A DNA stretch of 64,000 bases from Clostridia bacterium (GCA_017407835.1 JAFQVV010000026.1:1-64000), one strand, 5' to 3'. Shown: positions 51,905-62,400, numbered from the stretch's first letter. The notes: generated from the sequence alone by a model not told the origin. Program-made: numbers and translations.

Positions 51905-53197
51905 GTGTTTCAGACGTTAAAAAATGCCTGGAAGGTACCGGAACTCAAATCCAAGCTCCTCTTCACATTGGTTATCGTCATACTTTACCGCATCGGCTCG
52001 GTTTTGCCCGTTCCGTATGTCAGCGCAGATGTCATGGCCTCTTTCAATGAGGCTACCGCTGGATCCATCTTCCAGTATCTCAACATTCTGTCGGGTGACG
52101 CGTTCGCACGTGCGACGCTGTTTGCCCTCGGCGTATCTCCGTATATCACCTCCTCCATCGTCATTCAGCTCCTGACGATCGCCATTCCCGCACTTGAGCG
52201 TCTTGCAAAAGAAGGGGATGAGGGTAAGAAGAAGCTGACTGCACTCACCCGTTTGGTTACTGTTGCACTTGCACTGATCACCAGTATCGGTTACGCAATG
52301 TTCCTGAACACAAACGGTTGGCTGGTGGATGGCACTAACTTCTTCCATATGGTCGTTATCGTTGCTTGTTACTGCGCAGGCGCGGCTCTGGTCATGTGGC
52401 TCGCAGAGAAGATTAACGAAAGCGGTATCGGCAATGGTATCTCTATGATCCTGTTTGCAGGTATCGTCTCGCGCGGTCCCGCACTCATCACCTCTCTCTG
52501 GTCGATGATGTTCAAGGATGGCAAGTTCTCTGTGCTCGGTCTGCTGCTTGTTATTCTTTCGCTCGCAATTACGCTGGCAATCGTCGGCTTTGTCGTCTTC
52601 ATGACGCACAGTGAGCGCAGAATTCCGATTCAGTATGCAAAGAAGGTTGTTGGCCGTAAGATGTACGGCGGTCAGGGAACTAACCTCCCGATTAAGCTGA
52701 ATATGTCCGGCGTTATGCCGATCATCTTCGCAAACTCGATCGTGGCTATTCCCGCGACCATCGCAGCATTCTTCCCGAAGAGCAATTTCTGGTCGGGAAT
52801 CAACAATTTCTTTAATTACAACTCCCCCGTATACGCTATTCTGTTCTTTGCACTTATCATCGCATTCTCCTATTTCTATATTGCGATCTCGTTCAATCCT
52901 GTTGAGGTTGCCAATAATCTGAAGAAGAACGGCGGCTCCATTCCGGGTATTCGCCCCGGTCGCCCTACCACCGACTATATCACCCGTGTGCTTAACCGCA
53001 TTACGCTGATCGGTGCATTCTTCCTTGGCTTTATTGCAGTCTTCCCGATGATCATTAACATGGTTTCGGGCGGCACAATGGCAGGCCTGGCGTTCGGTGG
53101 CTCTTCGCTGCTGATCGTGGTCGGCGTTGCGCTTGAGACGACTCGTGACCTCGAGGCACAGATGAGCCTGCGCCACTACAAGGGCTTCCTTGAGTAA
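51905..53197 (+). CDS. secY: Protein translocase channel subunit SecY
   Basis: This 430-residue membrane protein with ten helices forms the Sec channel driven by SecA, whose gene is at 23.5 kb. LLFTLVIVILYRIGSVLPVP (helix 1), PYITSSIVIQLLTIAIP (helix 2 and plug edge), and HSERRIPIQYAKKVVGRK (cytoplasmic loop) are diagnostic. It starts at GTG immediately after the rplO stop. Confidence 0.97.
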   Translation: MFQTLKNAWKVPELKSKLLFTLVIVILYRIGSVLPVPYVSADVMASFNEATAGSIFQYLNILSGDAFARATLFALGVSPYITSSIVIQLLTIAIPALERLAKEGDEGKKKLTALTRLVTVALALITSIGYAMFLNTNGWLVDGTNFFHMVVIVACYCAGAALVMWLAEKINESGIGNGISMILFAGIVSRGPALITSLWSMMFKDGKFSVLGLLLVILSLAITLAIVGFVVFMTHSERRIPIQYAKKVVGRKMYGGQGTNLPIKLNMSGVMPIIFANSIVAIPATIAAFFPKSNFWSGINNFFNYNSPVYAILFFALIIAFSYFYIAISFNPVEVANNLKKNGGSIPGIRPGRPTTDYITRVLNRITLIGAFFLGFIAVFPMIINMVSGGTMAGLAFGGSSLLIVVGVALETTRDLEAQMSLRHYKGFLE

Positions 53198-53215
53198 GCA
53201 AACGGAGGATTCCCA

Positions 53216-53857
53216 ATGAATTTGATTTTGATGGGTGCTCCCGGTGCCGGTAAAGGCACACAGGCTGAGAAGATCGCAGCGCAGTATCAGATTCCCGCAG
53301 TTTCTACGGGCGAGATCCTGCGCGGTGCGATCAGCGCCGGAACAGAACTCGGCAAAACCGCAAAATCCTATATGGATGCAGGTCAGCTGGTTCCCGATGA
53401 TATCGTGATCGGCATCGTCAAGGAGCACCTCGGCTCCGACGCTTGCCGCAACGGCTTCATCCTCGACGGCTTCCCCCGTTCGATTCCTCAGGCACAGGCA
53501 CTTGAAGACCTGGGCGTGAAGATCGACGTGGTGCTGAGCATTGAGGTTGACGATAGTATCATCGTCGAGCGGATGAGCGGCAGAAGAGTTTGCCCCTCGT
53601 GCGGCGCTTCTTACCATACCGCATATATCCCGCCGAAAACCGCTGATATCTGTGATAAATGCGGAACCGGGTTGATTATCCGTAAGGACGATAAGCCCGA
53701 AACAGTTCTCAATCGGCTTCATACCTACCACGCACAGACCGAACCGCTGAAGGCATTCTATGCTGAACGCGGCTTGCTCCGTACCGTGGTCGGTCAGGAA
53801 AAAGTTGAGGATACTACCGCTTTGGTGTTTGCAGCTCTGCAGACCGAGCGGACTTGA
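53216..53857 (+). CDS. adk: Adenylate kinase, zinc-binding long form
   Basis: The 213-residue kinase interconverts AMP, ADP and ATP. The P-loop GAPGAGKGTQAEKIA is near residue 7; FILDGFPRSIPQAQAL follows. The LID domain has four cysteines (CPSCGASYH and CDKCGTG) for a structural zinc, common in Gram-positive bacteria. AACGGAGGA lies upstream. map begins 11 bases later. Confidence 0.97.
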   Translation: MNLILMGAPGAGKGTQAEKIAAQYQIPAVSTGEILRGAISAGTELGKTAKSYMDAGQLVPDDIVIGIVKEHLGSDACRNGFILDGFPRSIPQAQALEDLGVKIDVVLSIEVDDSIIVERMSGRRVCPSCGASYHTAYIPPKTADICDKCGTGLIIRKDDKPETVLNRLHTYHAQTEPLKAFYAERGLLRTVVGQEKVEDTTALVFAALQTERT

Positions 53858-53868
53858 GGCAGAAATCC

Positions 53869-54621
53869 ATGATTCAAATTAAAAATGCGACTCAAATTCA
53901 GGCGATGAAAAAAGCCGGTCGAATCACAGGCGAAGCACTGCTTGCCGCACGCGAGCAGATCAAGCCGGGTGTCAGCACCAAACATCTCGACGATGTAATT
54001 CGCTCTTACATCGAGCGGGCAGGGGCTAAACCCTCTTTCCTTGGTTATGCGGGATTTCCCGCCAGTGCTTGTATCAGCATCAACGATGAAGTCATTCACG
54101 GAATTCCGTCAGCCAAACGGATTCTTGAGGAGGGCGATATCGTAAAAATTGATGTTGGCGCCTTCATTGATGGTTTTCACGGAGACAGCGCCCGTACCTT
54201 TGCGGTCGGACGTATCAGTCCTGATGCCGAACGCCTGATCGCCGCCACCGAGGAAAGTTTCCGTCGGGCGGTTGAACAGGTTAAGATCGGTAATCGTATC
54301 GGCGACATTGGCGCCGCTGTGGAAGGCTGTATTTGTGAGGCAGGCTATGCTGTCGTGCGCAAATATATCGGGCACGGCATCGGGCATGATCTCCATGAGT
54401 CGCCGGATGTCCCCAATTTTGGCACTCCCGGCCGCGGACCGCGTATCTGCTGCGGCATGACGCTTGCCATCGAACCGATGGTCAACATCGGAACCGCTCT
54501 TGTTCGAGAGCTGGATGATGGCTGGACAGTCGTCACCGAGGACGGAAGTTTATCTGCACATTATGAGAACACAGTCGCGCTGACGCCCGACGGTGTGCTT
54601 AATCTCACACAAGTGGATTGA
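53869..54621 (+). CDS. map: Methionine aminopeptidase, type I
   Basis: The 250-residue enzyme removes the initiator methionine of nascent proteins. Five metal ligands are visible: Asp in VKIDVGAFIDGFHGDSAR (two), His in GHGIGHDLHE, Glu in TLAIEPMVNIG and Glu in GSLSAHYENTVA. The ATG at 53869 has only a weak GAGG upstream, suggesting coupling with adk. Confidence 0.96.
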   Translation: MIQIKNATQIQAMKKAGRITGEALLAAREQIKPGVSTKHLDDVIRSYIERAGAKPSFLGYAGFPASACISINDEVIHGIPSAKRILEEGDIVKIDVGAFIDGFHGDSARTFAVGRISPDAERLIAATEESFRRAVEQVKIGNRIGDIGAAVEGCICEAGYAVVRKYIGHGIGHDLHESPDVPNFGTPGRGPRICCGMTLAIEPMVNIGTALVRELDDGWTVVTEDGSLSAHYENTVALTPDGVLNLTQVD

Positions 54622-54625
54622 CGGT

Positions 54626-54961
54626 ATGGGCGATAAACAACAAAACGGGCTGTCATGCCCGGGGGCATATGTGGGCTGCATCGTTCGCTCGCTGGCCGGA
54701 CGCGATGCCAAACGTGTTTTTGCAATTGTCGCTGTCGAGGAAGACTCGGGAACGGCAGGCGGATATGTTTGGCTCGCGGATGGCAGACTGCGCCGACTTG
54801 CACAGCCCAAACGAAAAAAACTCAGACACCTGCGCGTGCTCTCTTCACCGGATTGTGAATTGGCGCAGATGATTACAGACAACAGCCTGCACGACGCTCA
54901 GCTGTATGCCTGGCTGATGCAATTTGAACGTACGCATGAAAATGCAAATGCAAACGCATAG
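54626..54961 (+). CDS. KOW-domain RNA-binding protein (L14e-like)
   Basis: A 111-residue protein with a KOW-like SH3 fold at the N-terminus ([20 protein letters not shown]) followed by the strand [11 protein letters not shown] and a basic patch ([13 protein letters not shown]). Genes like this are regularly found between map and infA in Clostridia; the role is thought to be ribosome or RNA binding (inference). There is no clear ribosome site before the ATG, 4 bases after the map stop, so it is probably translated by coupling. Confidence 0.83.
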   Translation: MGDKQQNGLSCPGAYVGCIVRSLAGRDAKRVFAIVAVEEDSGTAGGYVWLADGRLRRLAQPKRKKLRHLRVLSSPDCELAQMITDNSLHDAQLYAWLMQFERTHENANANA

Positions 54962-54972
54962 GAGGGATTGTT

Positions 54973-55191
54973 CTGCCTAAGGACGATGTTATCGAATTTG
55001 AAGGTGTGGTAGTCGAAGCACTGCCCAACGCAACCTTCAAGGTGAAGCTGCCGAATGAGCATATTGTCACCGCACATATCTCCGGAAAGCTGCGCATGAA
55101 TTATATCCGAATTTTGCCGGGTGACCGTGTGACCATTGAGGTCTCGGTGTATGATCTGAATAAAGGTCGTATTACCTGGCGCGCGAAATAA
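54973..55191 (+). CDS. infA: Translation initiation factor IF-1 with apparent CTG start
   Basis: The 72-residue IF-1 is complete only if translation starts at the CTG at 54973: the product then begins (M)[19 protein letters not shown], matching the usual IF-1 start and length exactly. GGAGGG ends six to seven bases upstream of this CTG. The only in-frame alternatives are ATT at 54967, which touches the ribosome site, and a GTG at 55006, which would delete 11 conserved residues. [19 protein letters not shown] and GRITWRAK are conserved. IF-1 occupies the A site during initiation. Confidence 0.92.
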   Translation: MPKDDVIEFEGVVVEALPNATFKVKLPNEHIVTAHISGKLRMNYIRILPGDRVTIEVSVYDLNKGRITWRAK

Positions 55192-55214
55192 GTAAGAAAG
55201 GTTTGGTCTAAACA

Positions 55215-55328
55215 ATGAAGGTTAAACCGTCTGTCAAAAAGATTTGCGAAAAGTGCAAGATCATCAAGAGAAAAGGTAAAATCATGGTGATCTGCGAGAA
55301 CCCGAAGCACAAGCAGAGACAGGGTTAA
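55215..55328 (+). CDS. rpmJ: Ribosomal protein L36
   Basis: A 37-residue protein. [19 protein letters not shown] begins the standard L36, and the zinc ligands are three cysteines plus His in CEKC, ICENPKH. Zinc-binding form. It follows infA by 23 bases with AAGAAAGG upstream. Confidence 0.95.
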   Translation: MKVKPSVKKICEKCKIIKRKGKIMVICENPKHKQRQG

Positions 55329-55400
55329 TGCGCGGCCAAGCGCCGACGCACCACCACATGGCCTATGGCCACATTAAGACATGAGAGGTGAATATACAGA

Positions 55401-55769
55401 ATGGCACGTATTGCTGGTGTAGATATTCCGAACCAGAAGCGCGTTGAAATCGCCCTTACCTACATTTACGGTATCGGCAAGACCAGCGCACAGAAGATCC
55501 TCGAGAAGACCGGTATCAATCCCGATACCCGTGCAAAGGATCTGACTGAAGAAGAAGTCGCAAAGCTCCGTGACGAGATCGAAAACGCTTATACGGTAGA
55601 GGGTGACCTCCGCCGCGAAGTCGGTATGAACATTAAGCGTCTGGTTGAGATCAACTGCTATCGCGGTATCCGTCACAGAAAGGGTCTCCCCGTTCGCGGT
55701 CAGAGAACCAAGACCAACGCAAGAACCCGCAAGGGTCCCGCAAAGACCATTGCAAATAAGAAGAAGTAA
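55401..55769 (+). CDS. rpsM: Ribosomal protein S13
   Basis: The 122-residue S13 of the 30S head, bridging to L5. [20 protein letters not shown] and [20 protein letters not shown] are diagnostic. The 72-base gap before it contains a short TGGCC-TA-TGGCCA hairpin. AGAGG precedes the ATG. Confidence 0.97.
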   Translation: MARIAGVDIPNQKRVEIALTYIYGIGKTSAQKILEKTGINPDTRAKDLTEEEVAKLRDEIENAYTVEGDLRREVGMNIKRLVEINCYRGIRHRKGLPVRGQRTKTNARTRKGPAKTIANKKK

Positions 55770-55786
55770 AGGAGTGAACTGAATCG

Positions 55787-56182
55787 ATGGCTAAGACCGC
55801 TAAGAAGGTTATTAAGAAGCGCCGCGAGCGCAAAAATATCGAAAAGGGTGCTGTGCATATTCAGTCCACCTTTAACAACACGATCATCACGATCACCGAC
55901 GTTCAGGGCAATGCTGTATCGTGGGCATCTGCCGGTGAGCTCGGGTTCAAGGGCTCCAGAAAGTCTACCGCTTTCGCTGCACAGTCCGCTGCAGAGACCG
56001 CTGCCAAGACCGCAATGGAGCATGGCATGAAGACCGTTGAGGTATATGTGAAGGGTCCCGGTCCCGGACGTGAGGCTGCTATCCGCGCCCTCGAGGCTGT
56101 CGGCATGAGCATCACCCTCATCCGCGATGTTACCCCCATCCCCCACAACGGCTGCCGTCCCCCCAAACGCCGCCGCGTTTAA
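55787..56182 (+). CDS. rpsK: Ribosomal protein S11
   Basis: The 131-residue S11 of the 30S platform. [19 protein letters not shown] and [19 protein letters not shown] (the C-terminus) are diagnostic. AAAGGAG lies upstream. Confidence 0.97.
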   Translation: MAKTAKKVIKKRRERKNIEKGAVHIQSTFNNTIITITDVQGNAVSWASAGELGFKGSRKSTAFAAQSAAETAAKTAMEHGMKTVEVYVKGPGPGREAAIRALEAVGMSITLIRDVTPIPHNGCRPPKRRRV

Positions 56183-56201
56183 TTCATAAGGAGGAATAAT
56201 T

Positions 56202-56801
56202 ATGGCAAAGAATATTGTAAAGCGCTGCAAGACGCTGGGTATTTCTCCTGCAACCATGGGCTATACCGGCAGCTCTAAGTCGGAAACCATCCGTAATTCT
56301 CAGGGTGATGTTCGCAGAAAGCAGAGCGAGTATGCAGTTCATCTCAAAGAGAAGCAGAAGGTTAAGTTTATCTACGGTGTTCAGGAAAAGCAGTTCCGTC
56401 TGGCATACGAGAAGGCAGAGAAGATGACCGGTCAGACCGGTGAGATTCTGCTCTCGCTGATGGAGCGCCGTCTGGACAATGTTGTTTATCGTCTCGGCTT
56501 CGCTATGACTCGTGCAGAGGCCCGTCAGATGGTTTCGCATGCACACTTCACCGTTGATGGTCACAAGGTCAACATTCCCAGCTTCCTCGTGAAGCCCGGT
56601 ATGGTTGTTGCCGTTAAGGAGACCAGCCGTGGCCATGCCAGAATCAAGGCAAATATCGAGACCAACTCGGTTGCACAGCCTCCCAAGTGGCTCGCGCTTG
56701 ACGCTGCCAACATGTCTGCGAAAGTTGTTGCAAACCCCACCAGAGAAGATATTGACTTTCCTGTTGAAGAGCAGCTTATCGTTGAGTTCTATTCCAAGTA
56801 A
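56202..56801 (+). CDS. rpsD: Ribosomal protein S4
   Basis: The 199-residue S4, a primary 16S rRNA binder that in several bacteria represses its own operon. The S4 RNA-binding domain LMERRLDNVVYRLGFAMTRA is clear. Unlike many S4 proteins, the N-terminal region has no zinc-cysteine cluster. AAGGAGG precedes the ATG. A 151-base structured gap follows. Confidence 0.97.
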   Translation: MAKNIVKRCKTLGISPATMGYTGSSKSETIRNSQGDVRRKQSEYAVHLKEKQKVKFIYGVQEKQFRLAYEKAEKMTGQTGEILLSLMERRLDNVVYRLGFAMTRAEARQMVSHAHFTVDGHKVNIPSFLVKPGMVVAVKETSRGHARIKANIETNSVAQPPKWLALDAANMSAKVVANPTREDIDFPVEEQLIVEFYSK

Positions 56802-56952
56802 TTGTCTCCGTATTGCGTTTGCCCGCAGTGCCGATTGGCAGTGCTTGGCTTGCGCATGAACAACTGTAACCCAGCGGCTTTGGTTTCGTAATTTTACGAA
56901 GTGTTAGCAGGCCGCAACCAAACACAAAAAATCTATAGGAGGGTTATTTGGA
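56802..56952 (+). other. Structured gap between rpsD and rpoA
   Basis: A composite hairpin pairs 56879-56885 with 56916-56922, enclosing a second, 56885-56891 with 56894-56900. No gene is seen. A site for S4 or for transcription pausing is possible but not shown. Confidence 0.45.
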
Positions 56953-57927
56953 ATGATTGAGATTGAAAAGCCCAATATTGCGACAGTAAACCTGAGCGAT
57001 GATGGGAAAAGCGGAAAATTTATCGTCGAGCCTCTTGAGCGTGGATACGGCATTACCCTTGGTAATTCGCTGCGCAGAGTGCTTTTGAGCTCGCTTCCCG
57101 GTGTTGCCGTTACCAATATCAAAATTGACGGCGTTCTCCATGAATTCTCGACCGTTCCCGGCGTGAAGGAGGATGTTACCGAGATCGTGCTCAATGTTAA
57201 GGGTATCACGGCAAAGCTGCACAGCGGCGCACCCAAAACTGTCATCATCGACAGAACCGGTCCTTGCACTGTGACGGCAGGTGATATCAAGCAGGATGCG
57301 GATCTTGAGATCCTCAATCCCGAGCAGCACATTGCAACGCTTGGAGAGAATGCACGCTTCTTTATGGAACTGACGTTCGATATCGGACGCGGTTATGTCT
57401 CTCAGGAGAAAAACAAGCAGCTCCATACGGCAGCGCTCGGAAATACGACCTCCGCACCGATCGGAACGATCTATACCGACTCGATTTACACTCCCGTTTA
57501 TAATGTCAATTATACCGTGGAAAATACCCGCGTCGGCAACATCACCGATTACGATAAGCTTACACTTGAGGTTCTGACCAACGGAACCATTTCGGCCAAA
57601 GAAGCGATTTCTCTTGGCGCCAAGATTCTCAACGAGCATCTCAACCTGTTTGTGAACTTGTCCGATGAGGCAAAGAAGGCAGAGATTATGGTTGAGCGTG
57701 AAGAGACGATCAAAGAGAAAGTCCTTGAGATGACCATTGAGGAGCTTGACATGTCTGTACGCAGCTTCAACTGCTTGAAGCGTGCAGGCATTGATACGGT
57801 CGAAGATCTGACCAACCGTACCGAGGAGGACATGATTAAGGTTCGTAATCTCGGTAAGAAATCGCTTGAAGAAGTCATTTTCAAACTGCATTCGCTCGGC
57901 CTCGACCTCAAGAAGGAAGAGGAATAA
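56953..57927 (+). CDS. rpoA: RNA polymerase alpha subunit
   Basis: The 324-residue alpha subunit starts polymerase assembly and contacts UP elements. The N-terminal domain has [20 protein letters not shown], and the C-terminal domain has [20 protein letters not shown] and [24 protein letters not shown] lies upstream. It is the penultimate gene of the alpha operon. Confidence 0.97.
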   Translation: MIEIEKPNIATVNLSDDGKSGKFIVEPLERGYGITLGNSLRRVLLSSLPGVAVTNIKIDGVLHEFSTVPGVKEDVTEIVLNVKGITAKLHSGAPKTVIIDRTGPCTVTAGDIKQDADLEILNPEQHIATLGENARFFMELTFDIGRGYVSQEKNKQLHTAALGNTTSAPIGTIYTDSIYTPVYNVNYTVENTRVGNITDYDKLTLEVLTNGTISAKEAISLGAKILNEHLNLFVNLSDEAKKAEIMVEREETIKEKVLEMTIEELDMSVRSFNCLKRAGIDTVEDLTNRTEEDMIKVRNLGKKSLEEVIFKLHSLGLDLKKEEE

Positions 57928-57997
57928 GCCTGCGGGCTCTCTGATCGCGATTGCACCATAATTTGAATTTTATCTACAGCAGAAGGAGGGAATTGCA

Positions 57998-58342
57998 ATG
58001 CCCGGAACCAGAAAACTCGGCAGACCCACCGCGCACAGACAGGCGATGTTGAGAGGCATGGTGACCTATTTACTCGAGAACGGCTCGATTGAGACCACCC
58101 TGACTCGTGCCAAGGAAGTCCGCTCTATCGCAGAGCAGATGATCACCCTTGGTAAGAAGAACACTCTCGCTTCCCGCCGTGCCGCGCTGGCATATATCAC
58201 GAAAGAAGAAGTTGTGACCAAGCTGTTCAATGATATTGCCCCCAAGTACGCAGATCGCGTTGGCGGCTATACCCAGATCTACAAGCTCGGTCCCCGTCGC
58301 GGCGACGCAGCCGAGATGGCACTGATCAAGCTGGTTGACTAA
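57998..58342 (+). CDS. rplQ: Ribosomal protein L17
   Basis: The 114-residue L17 near the tunnel exit. [21 protein letters not shown] and [20 protein letters not shown] are diagnostic. AGAAGGAGGG lies upstream. Last gene of the superoperon. Confidence 0.97.
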   Translation: MPGTRKLGRPTAHRQAMLRGMVTYLLENGSIETTLTRAKEVRSIAEQMITLGKKNTLASRRAALAYITKEEVVTKLFNDIAPKYADRVGGYTQIYKLGPRRGDAAEMALIKLVD

Positions 58343-58365
58343 TCACGTTTGATGAAATGATCGGC

Positions 58366-58397
58366 AGGCGCCCCTGTATACAGGGGCGCTTGTTTTT
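58366..58397 (+). terminator. Terminator of the S10-spc-alpha superoperon
   Basis: A perfect 9-base-pair GC-rich stem (58368-58376 with 58381-58389), a 4-base loop and a T run. Confidence 0.88.
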
Positions 58398-58425
58398 CTT
58401 ATTTATACTTTCGCGAGCAAATCGC

Positions 58426-58454
58426 TTGACAAATCATGCAAAATAAGGTATAAT
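58426..58454 (+). promoter_or_regulatory. Consensus promoter of the CAU-anticodon tRNA
   Basis: TTGACA (58426-58431), a 17-base spacer and TATAAT (58449-58454), exact consensus, ten bases before the mature 5' end. Confidence 0.9.
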
Positions 58455-58463
58455 ATTTAGTAC

Positions 58464-58540
58464 GGGCCTTTAGCTCAGTTGGTTAGAGCCACCGGCTCAT
58501 AACCGGTCGGTCCCGGGTTCGAGTCCCTGAAGGCCCACCA
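58464..58540 (+). tRNA. tRNA with CAU anticodon (elongator Met or Ile2)
   Basis: A 77-base cloverleaf with encoded CCA. The acceptor arms GGGCCTT and AAGGCCC pair perfectly, the D stem is GCTC/GAGC, and the anticodon stem ACCGG/CCGGT encloses the loop CTCATAA, giving anticodon CAU. CAU is read as Met, or as Ile (AUA) if C34 is changed to lysidine; the body resembles the Firmicutes Ile2 tRNA, but I cannot decide. Two oddities: base 26 is C, and the T stem has a C-U mismatch at its second pair. Confidence 0.9.
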
Positions 58541-58586
58541 AAAAACACAGCATTGACATCGTGAGCGATGTCAATGCTGTGTTTTT
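58541..58586. terminator. Terminator after the tRNA
   Basis: A perfect 21-base-pair stem (58541-58561 with 58566-58586) with a 4-base loop and T-rich right arm, starting at the base after CCA. Also A-rich on the left, so it can end the minus-strand operon. Confidence 0.9.
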
Positions 58587-58644
58587 TCTTTCCATGCAAA
58601 TGTGATATATGTGGGGTTGCCGGGCAATAGCGCCGATTCAGCTT

Positions 58645-59427
58645 TTATTCAAAATAGGATTTCGCTTTGGCTTGGAGCTTGTTTTTGTTGTCCTGCAAGA
58701 AGCGGCGGAGCTGCTTTTTGTGATGACATAGCTTTTCTTGGCAATTTTGACAAGCGAGGGAAGCATTGGTTTGCTCTGAGAAGCGTTCGGGATGCTTATA
58801 TGCGGTGATCTCCCAGCGGATGAGCAAAAGCAGGGCACAGAGGAAGATGCTCAGCGCGAAAAAATTCCGGACAAAAATCAGCGGTGTAAACATCATCGCA
58901 TAATCCCAATTGTAAATTCGGCAGCTTGTACAGCATTTGTTCTTCATAAACCAGGTCTGAAAGGGGCAGAAGAACAAAATGCAGATCATGTCGCAAACCG
59001 AGAACGCAAGACTGATCAGGAGCAGAATCCCCGCATCGATGATATGTGTGTAGTACAGCACACCGATCGCCGCGTTGAGCGCGATCCACACTGATGCAAT
59101 TGCCCATACTCCCTTATCGGTGCGTGGAGACGGGGGTGTAGAGTTGGTTTCCCGGAAGTTTCTGGCAAATTGTTTCTGACATCCCATGCTCTCGATTTTG
59201 GAAGGGAAGAAGCGAAAGATCATTTCCACCACAAATACAAGCCAGATCAATATCAAGATCAGGGGGCTGTTTTCAACACCGCCGAATAAGCTGCCGGTTT
59301 GATTGATGCGGTTAATGATGTAGAGTATGACTGCCGCGCAAAAAAGACCGGAACGATAGATCAGTTTGATCAAATGCATCGTAGAGATCGGCGATAGCTT
59401 TTTGTGGCGTTTTGTTTTCTCTGACAT
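58645..59427 (-). CDS. Membrane protein with cysteine-rich loop and tail
   Basis: A 260-residue protein with about five or six hydrophobic helices. A loop contains two adjacent Cys and a third (CCTSC), and the C-terminal tail has ACQNCQEKLCHHKK, a possible metal site, followed by a basic end (KNKLQAKAKSYFE). I do not recognise the family. The ATG at 59427 has AAGGAG eight bases upstream; the frame is open for 12 more codons. It starts 32 bases after the stop of the giant activase-like gene and is probably cotranscribed. Confidence 0.75.
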   Translation of the reverse strand: MSEKTKRHKKLSPISTMHLIKLIYRSGLFCAAVILYIINRINQTGSLFGGVENSPLILILIWLVFVVEMIFRFFPSKIESMGCQKQFARNFRETNSTPPSPRTDKGVWAIASVWIALNAAIGVLYYTHIIDAGILLLISLAFSVCDMICILFFCPFQTWFMKNKCCTSCRIYNWDYAMMFTPLIFVRNFFALSIFLCALLLLIRWEITAYKHPERFSEQTNASLACQNCQEKLCHHKKQLRRFLQDNKNKLQAKAKSYFE

Positions 59428-59459
59428 TGTCGAGCTCCTTATTTGACTTTTGGCGGAAA

Positions 59460-62400
59460 TCAAACGCGTGTGAAGATTGTTTCGATGGTTTCTGCTTCGC
59501 GGCGGTTGTCCGACATTTCCTCAGTCTCGGTTTGGTTTTGATATGCTTGCTTGGCAGAAGCGAGCATCAGTTTAATGCGATTGAGCTGATTGACCTCACT
59601 CGCGCCCGGATCATAGTCGACGGCTGCGATGTTGGCGACCGGGTAAACCGATTTCAGACACTTAATGACACCCTTGCCCACCACATGATTGGGAAGGCAG
59701 GCAAAAGGCTGAATGCAAACGATATTCGGTGTCCCCGATTGAATCAATTCCACCATCTCTCCCGCTAAGAACCATCCCTCGCCATACTGATTGCCGATCG
59801 ACAAAAAGGGACTTGCCAGCTCGGCAATTTTGTCAATACGAACGGGTGGGGAGAATCGTTTGCTGTTTTTCAGCGCGTCGGCCGCGGGTTTGCGCAAACG
59901 CTCGATTGCTTCCACGCCGATTTTGGCAATTGCCGCCGAGGTCCATTTCTTGCCCAAATATTTATACCTGTACTCGTTGTTAAATAAGCAATAGCTCATA
60001 AAATCCACCAAGTCAGGTACAACTGCCTCAATCCCCTCCGCTTCGAGCAGCTCAACGAGGTGATTGTTGGCGAGCGGCATATATTTTACGAGAATTTCTC
60101 CCACAATTCCCACCCTCGGCTTGGGGGTGGATTCATCGATGGGAAATGTATCAAAGCTCTCCACAATATCGTGGCAGAGATCCTTGAATTTATACCGACG
60201 CTTGGGAGAGACGAGCGATTCGATGCAAATTTCCTCCCATTTTTTATGCAGCTCGTTGGCAGAACCGGGGATAACTTCGTACGGGCGCACGCGGTAGAGG
60301 CATTTCATGAAGAGATCGCCATACACAATTGCGCGTGCGGCATCCAACAGCAGGGCGGCGGACATTTTGAAGCCTTCATTCTTTTCCATGCCGTTGGCGT
60401 TGAGCGAAATAACGGGGATATGCGATAGCCCTTCTTTTTCGAGGGCTCGGCGAATAAAGCCGACATAGTTGCTCGCACGGCAGCATCCGCCCGTCTGCGC
60501 CATGATGATGGCCAGCTTGTTTGTATCAAACTCACCCGAAGTGACTGCCGACATGATTTGTCCCACCACTGTGATCGATGGGAAGCAGGCATCGTTATTG
60601 ACATATTTCAACCCTGTGTCGATCGCCGAACGGTTATCGTTCCCGAGAATAACAAAGTGATAGCCGTGCTTGCGGAATACCGGCTCCAGCAGATTGAAAT
60701 GAATCGGGCTCATCTGCGGGGCGAGAATGGTATATCCTTCGTTTTTCATTGCCGTTGTGAACTCCGCAGGACGATATGTAAGCGTTTTGGGGGCGGCACA
60801 GATGTTTTGCTCCCGCCGTTTCTGCATAGCAGCCAGTAAGCTGCGGATACGAATACGAACGGCGCCGAGATTGTTCACCTCATCAATTTTGAGCAGGGTA
60901 TATAACTTATTGCTTCCCTCCAATATGTCGCAAACCTGATCGGTTGTGACAGCATCCAGTCCGCAGCCGAACGAGTTGAGCTGGATCAACTCAAGATCGT
61001 CACGCGCACTGACAAACTCTGCAGCCGTGTAAAGTCTGGAATGGTAGACCCACTGATCGACAACGCGAAGAGGACGCTGAGGATTGAATGCAATCGGCAG
61101 ACTATCCTCAGTGAAAACGGTCAGCCCGTAAGATGCAATCAATTCGGGAATACCGTGGTTGATTTCGGGATCAATGTGATAAGGTCTGCCTGCAAGGACA
61201 ATACCGCATCCCTGCTTTTTCTCCATTTCAACCAGCACACGCGCACCTTCAGCGCGAATATCGGCTTTTGCCTGTTGTTGCTCAGCCCATGCACGTTTGA
61301 CTGCACGGCGAACCGTGACGGCATCAATGCCCCATTCCTCGGCACAGAGCTTAACCAGCCGCGCAGATACGGTTTTTTCATCGGTCAACGCAAGGAACGG
61401 ACGGATATACCGTACATCGCCGTCTGCAATTCCCTCGACATTGTTCTTGAGATTTTCGGCGTAGGAGACAACGATGGGGCAGTTGTAATGGTTTTGTGCT
61501 CCTGCGGTTTCCTGCTTTTCATAAAATACGCAGGGATGAAAAATGGTCTTTATGCCCTGGTTGATTAACCACTGCACATGGCCGTGTGCGAGTTTTGCGG
61601 GATAACATTCGGACTCGGATGGAATCGATTCCATTCCCATCTCGTAGATTTTTCGGCTCGCAAACGGGGAGAGCAGGACACGGAAGCCCAATGCCCCGAA
61701 AAAGGTCGCCCAGAAGGGATAATTTTCATACATATTCAGCACACGGGGGATGCCGATTTCCCCTCTTGGTGCCCGGTCGGCGTCGAGCGGAGCATAACGG
61801 AAGATTCGCTCACGCTTGTATTCTACCAGATTTTCGCCGCGGGATGCAGTTATCGATTCGCCCGAGCCCTTCTCGCAGCGATTCCCGCTGATGTGCTGTC
61901 TGCCACCGGGGAATTTGTTGACAGTCAGCATACAGCGATTGGCGCATCCTCCGCAGCGGGCGGTTGATGATGTATATTCCAGCGCAATGATGTCATCCAA
62001 AGAAAGCATTGATGTGGGGGCGCCGCAATAATGCTTTTTGGCAATGAGTGCCGCACCAAACGCGCCCATAAGTCCGGAGATGTCGGGACAAACAGCCTCA
62101 ACACCGGCAACCGTCTCGAATGCACGCAGGACAGCCTTGTTATGGAACGTGCCGCCTTGCACGACAATATGCTTGCCCAAATCCCCGGCGTTTGAGAGCT
62201 TGATTACCTTAAAGAGCGCGTTTTTGATCACCGAATAAGCCAGCCCCGCGGAAATATCGGATACTGTAGCCCCCTCTTTCTGCGCCTGCTTGACGTTTGA
62301 ATTCATAAACACGGTGCATCGCGTTCCCAGATCAACGGGATTTTGTGCAAACAGTGCTTCGTTGGCAAAGGCCTCTGCTGTGTATCCCAGTGAATTGGCG

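Noticed and set aside
51917..53731. 604-codon open frame on the minus strand opposite secY and adk
   Set aside because: It is an antisense shadow of two certain genes, rich in His, Asp and Arg as expected from reading their codons backwards.
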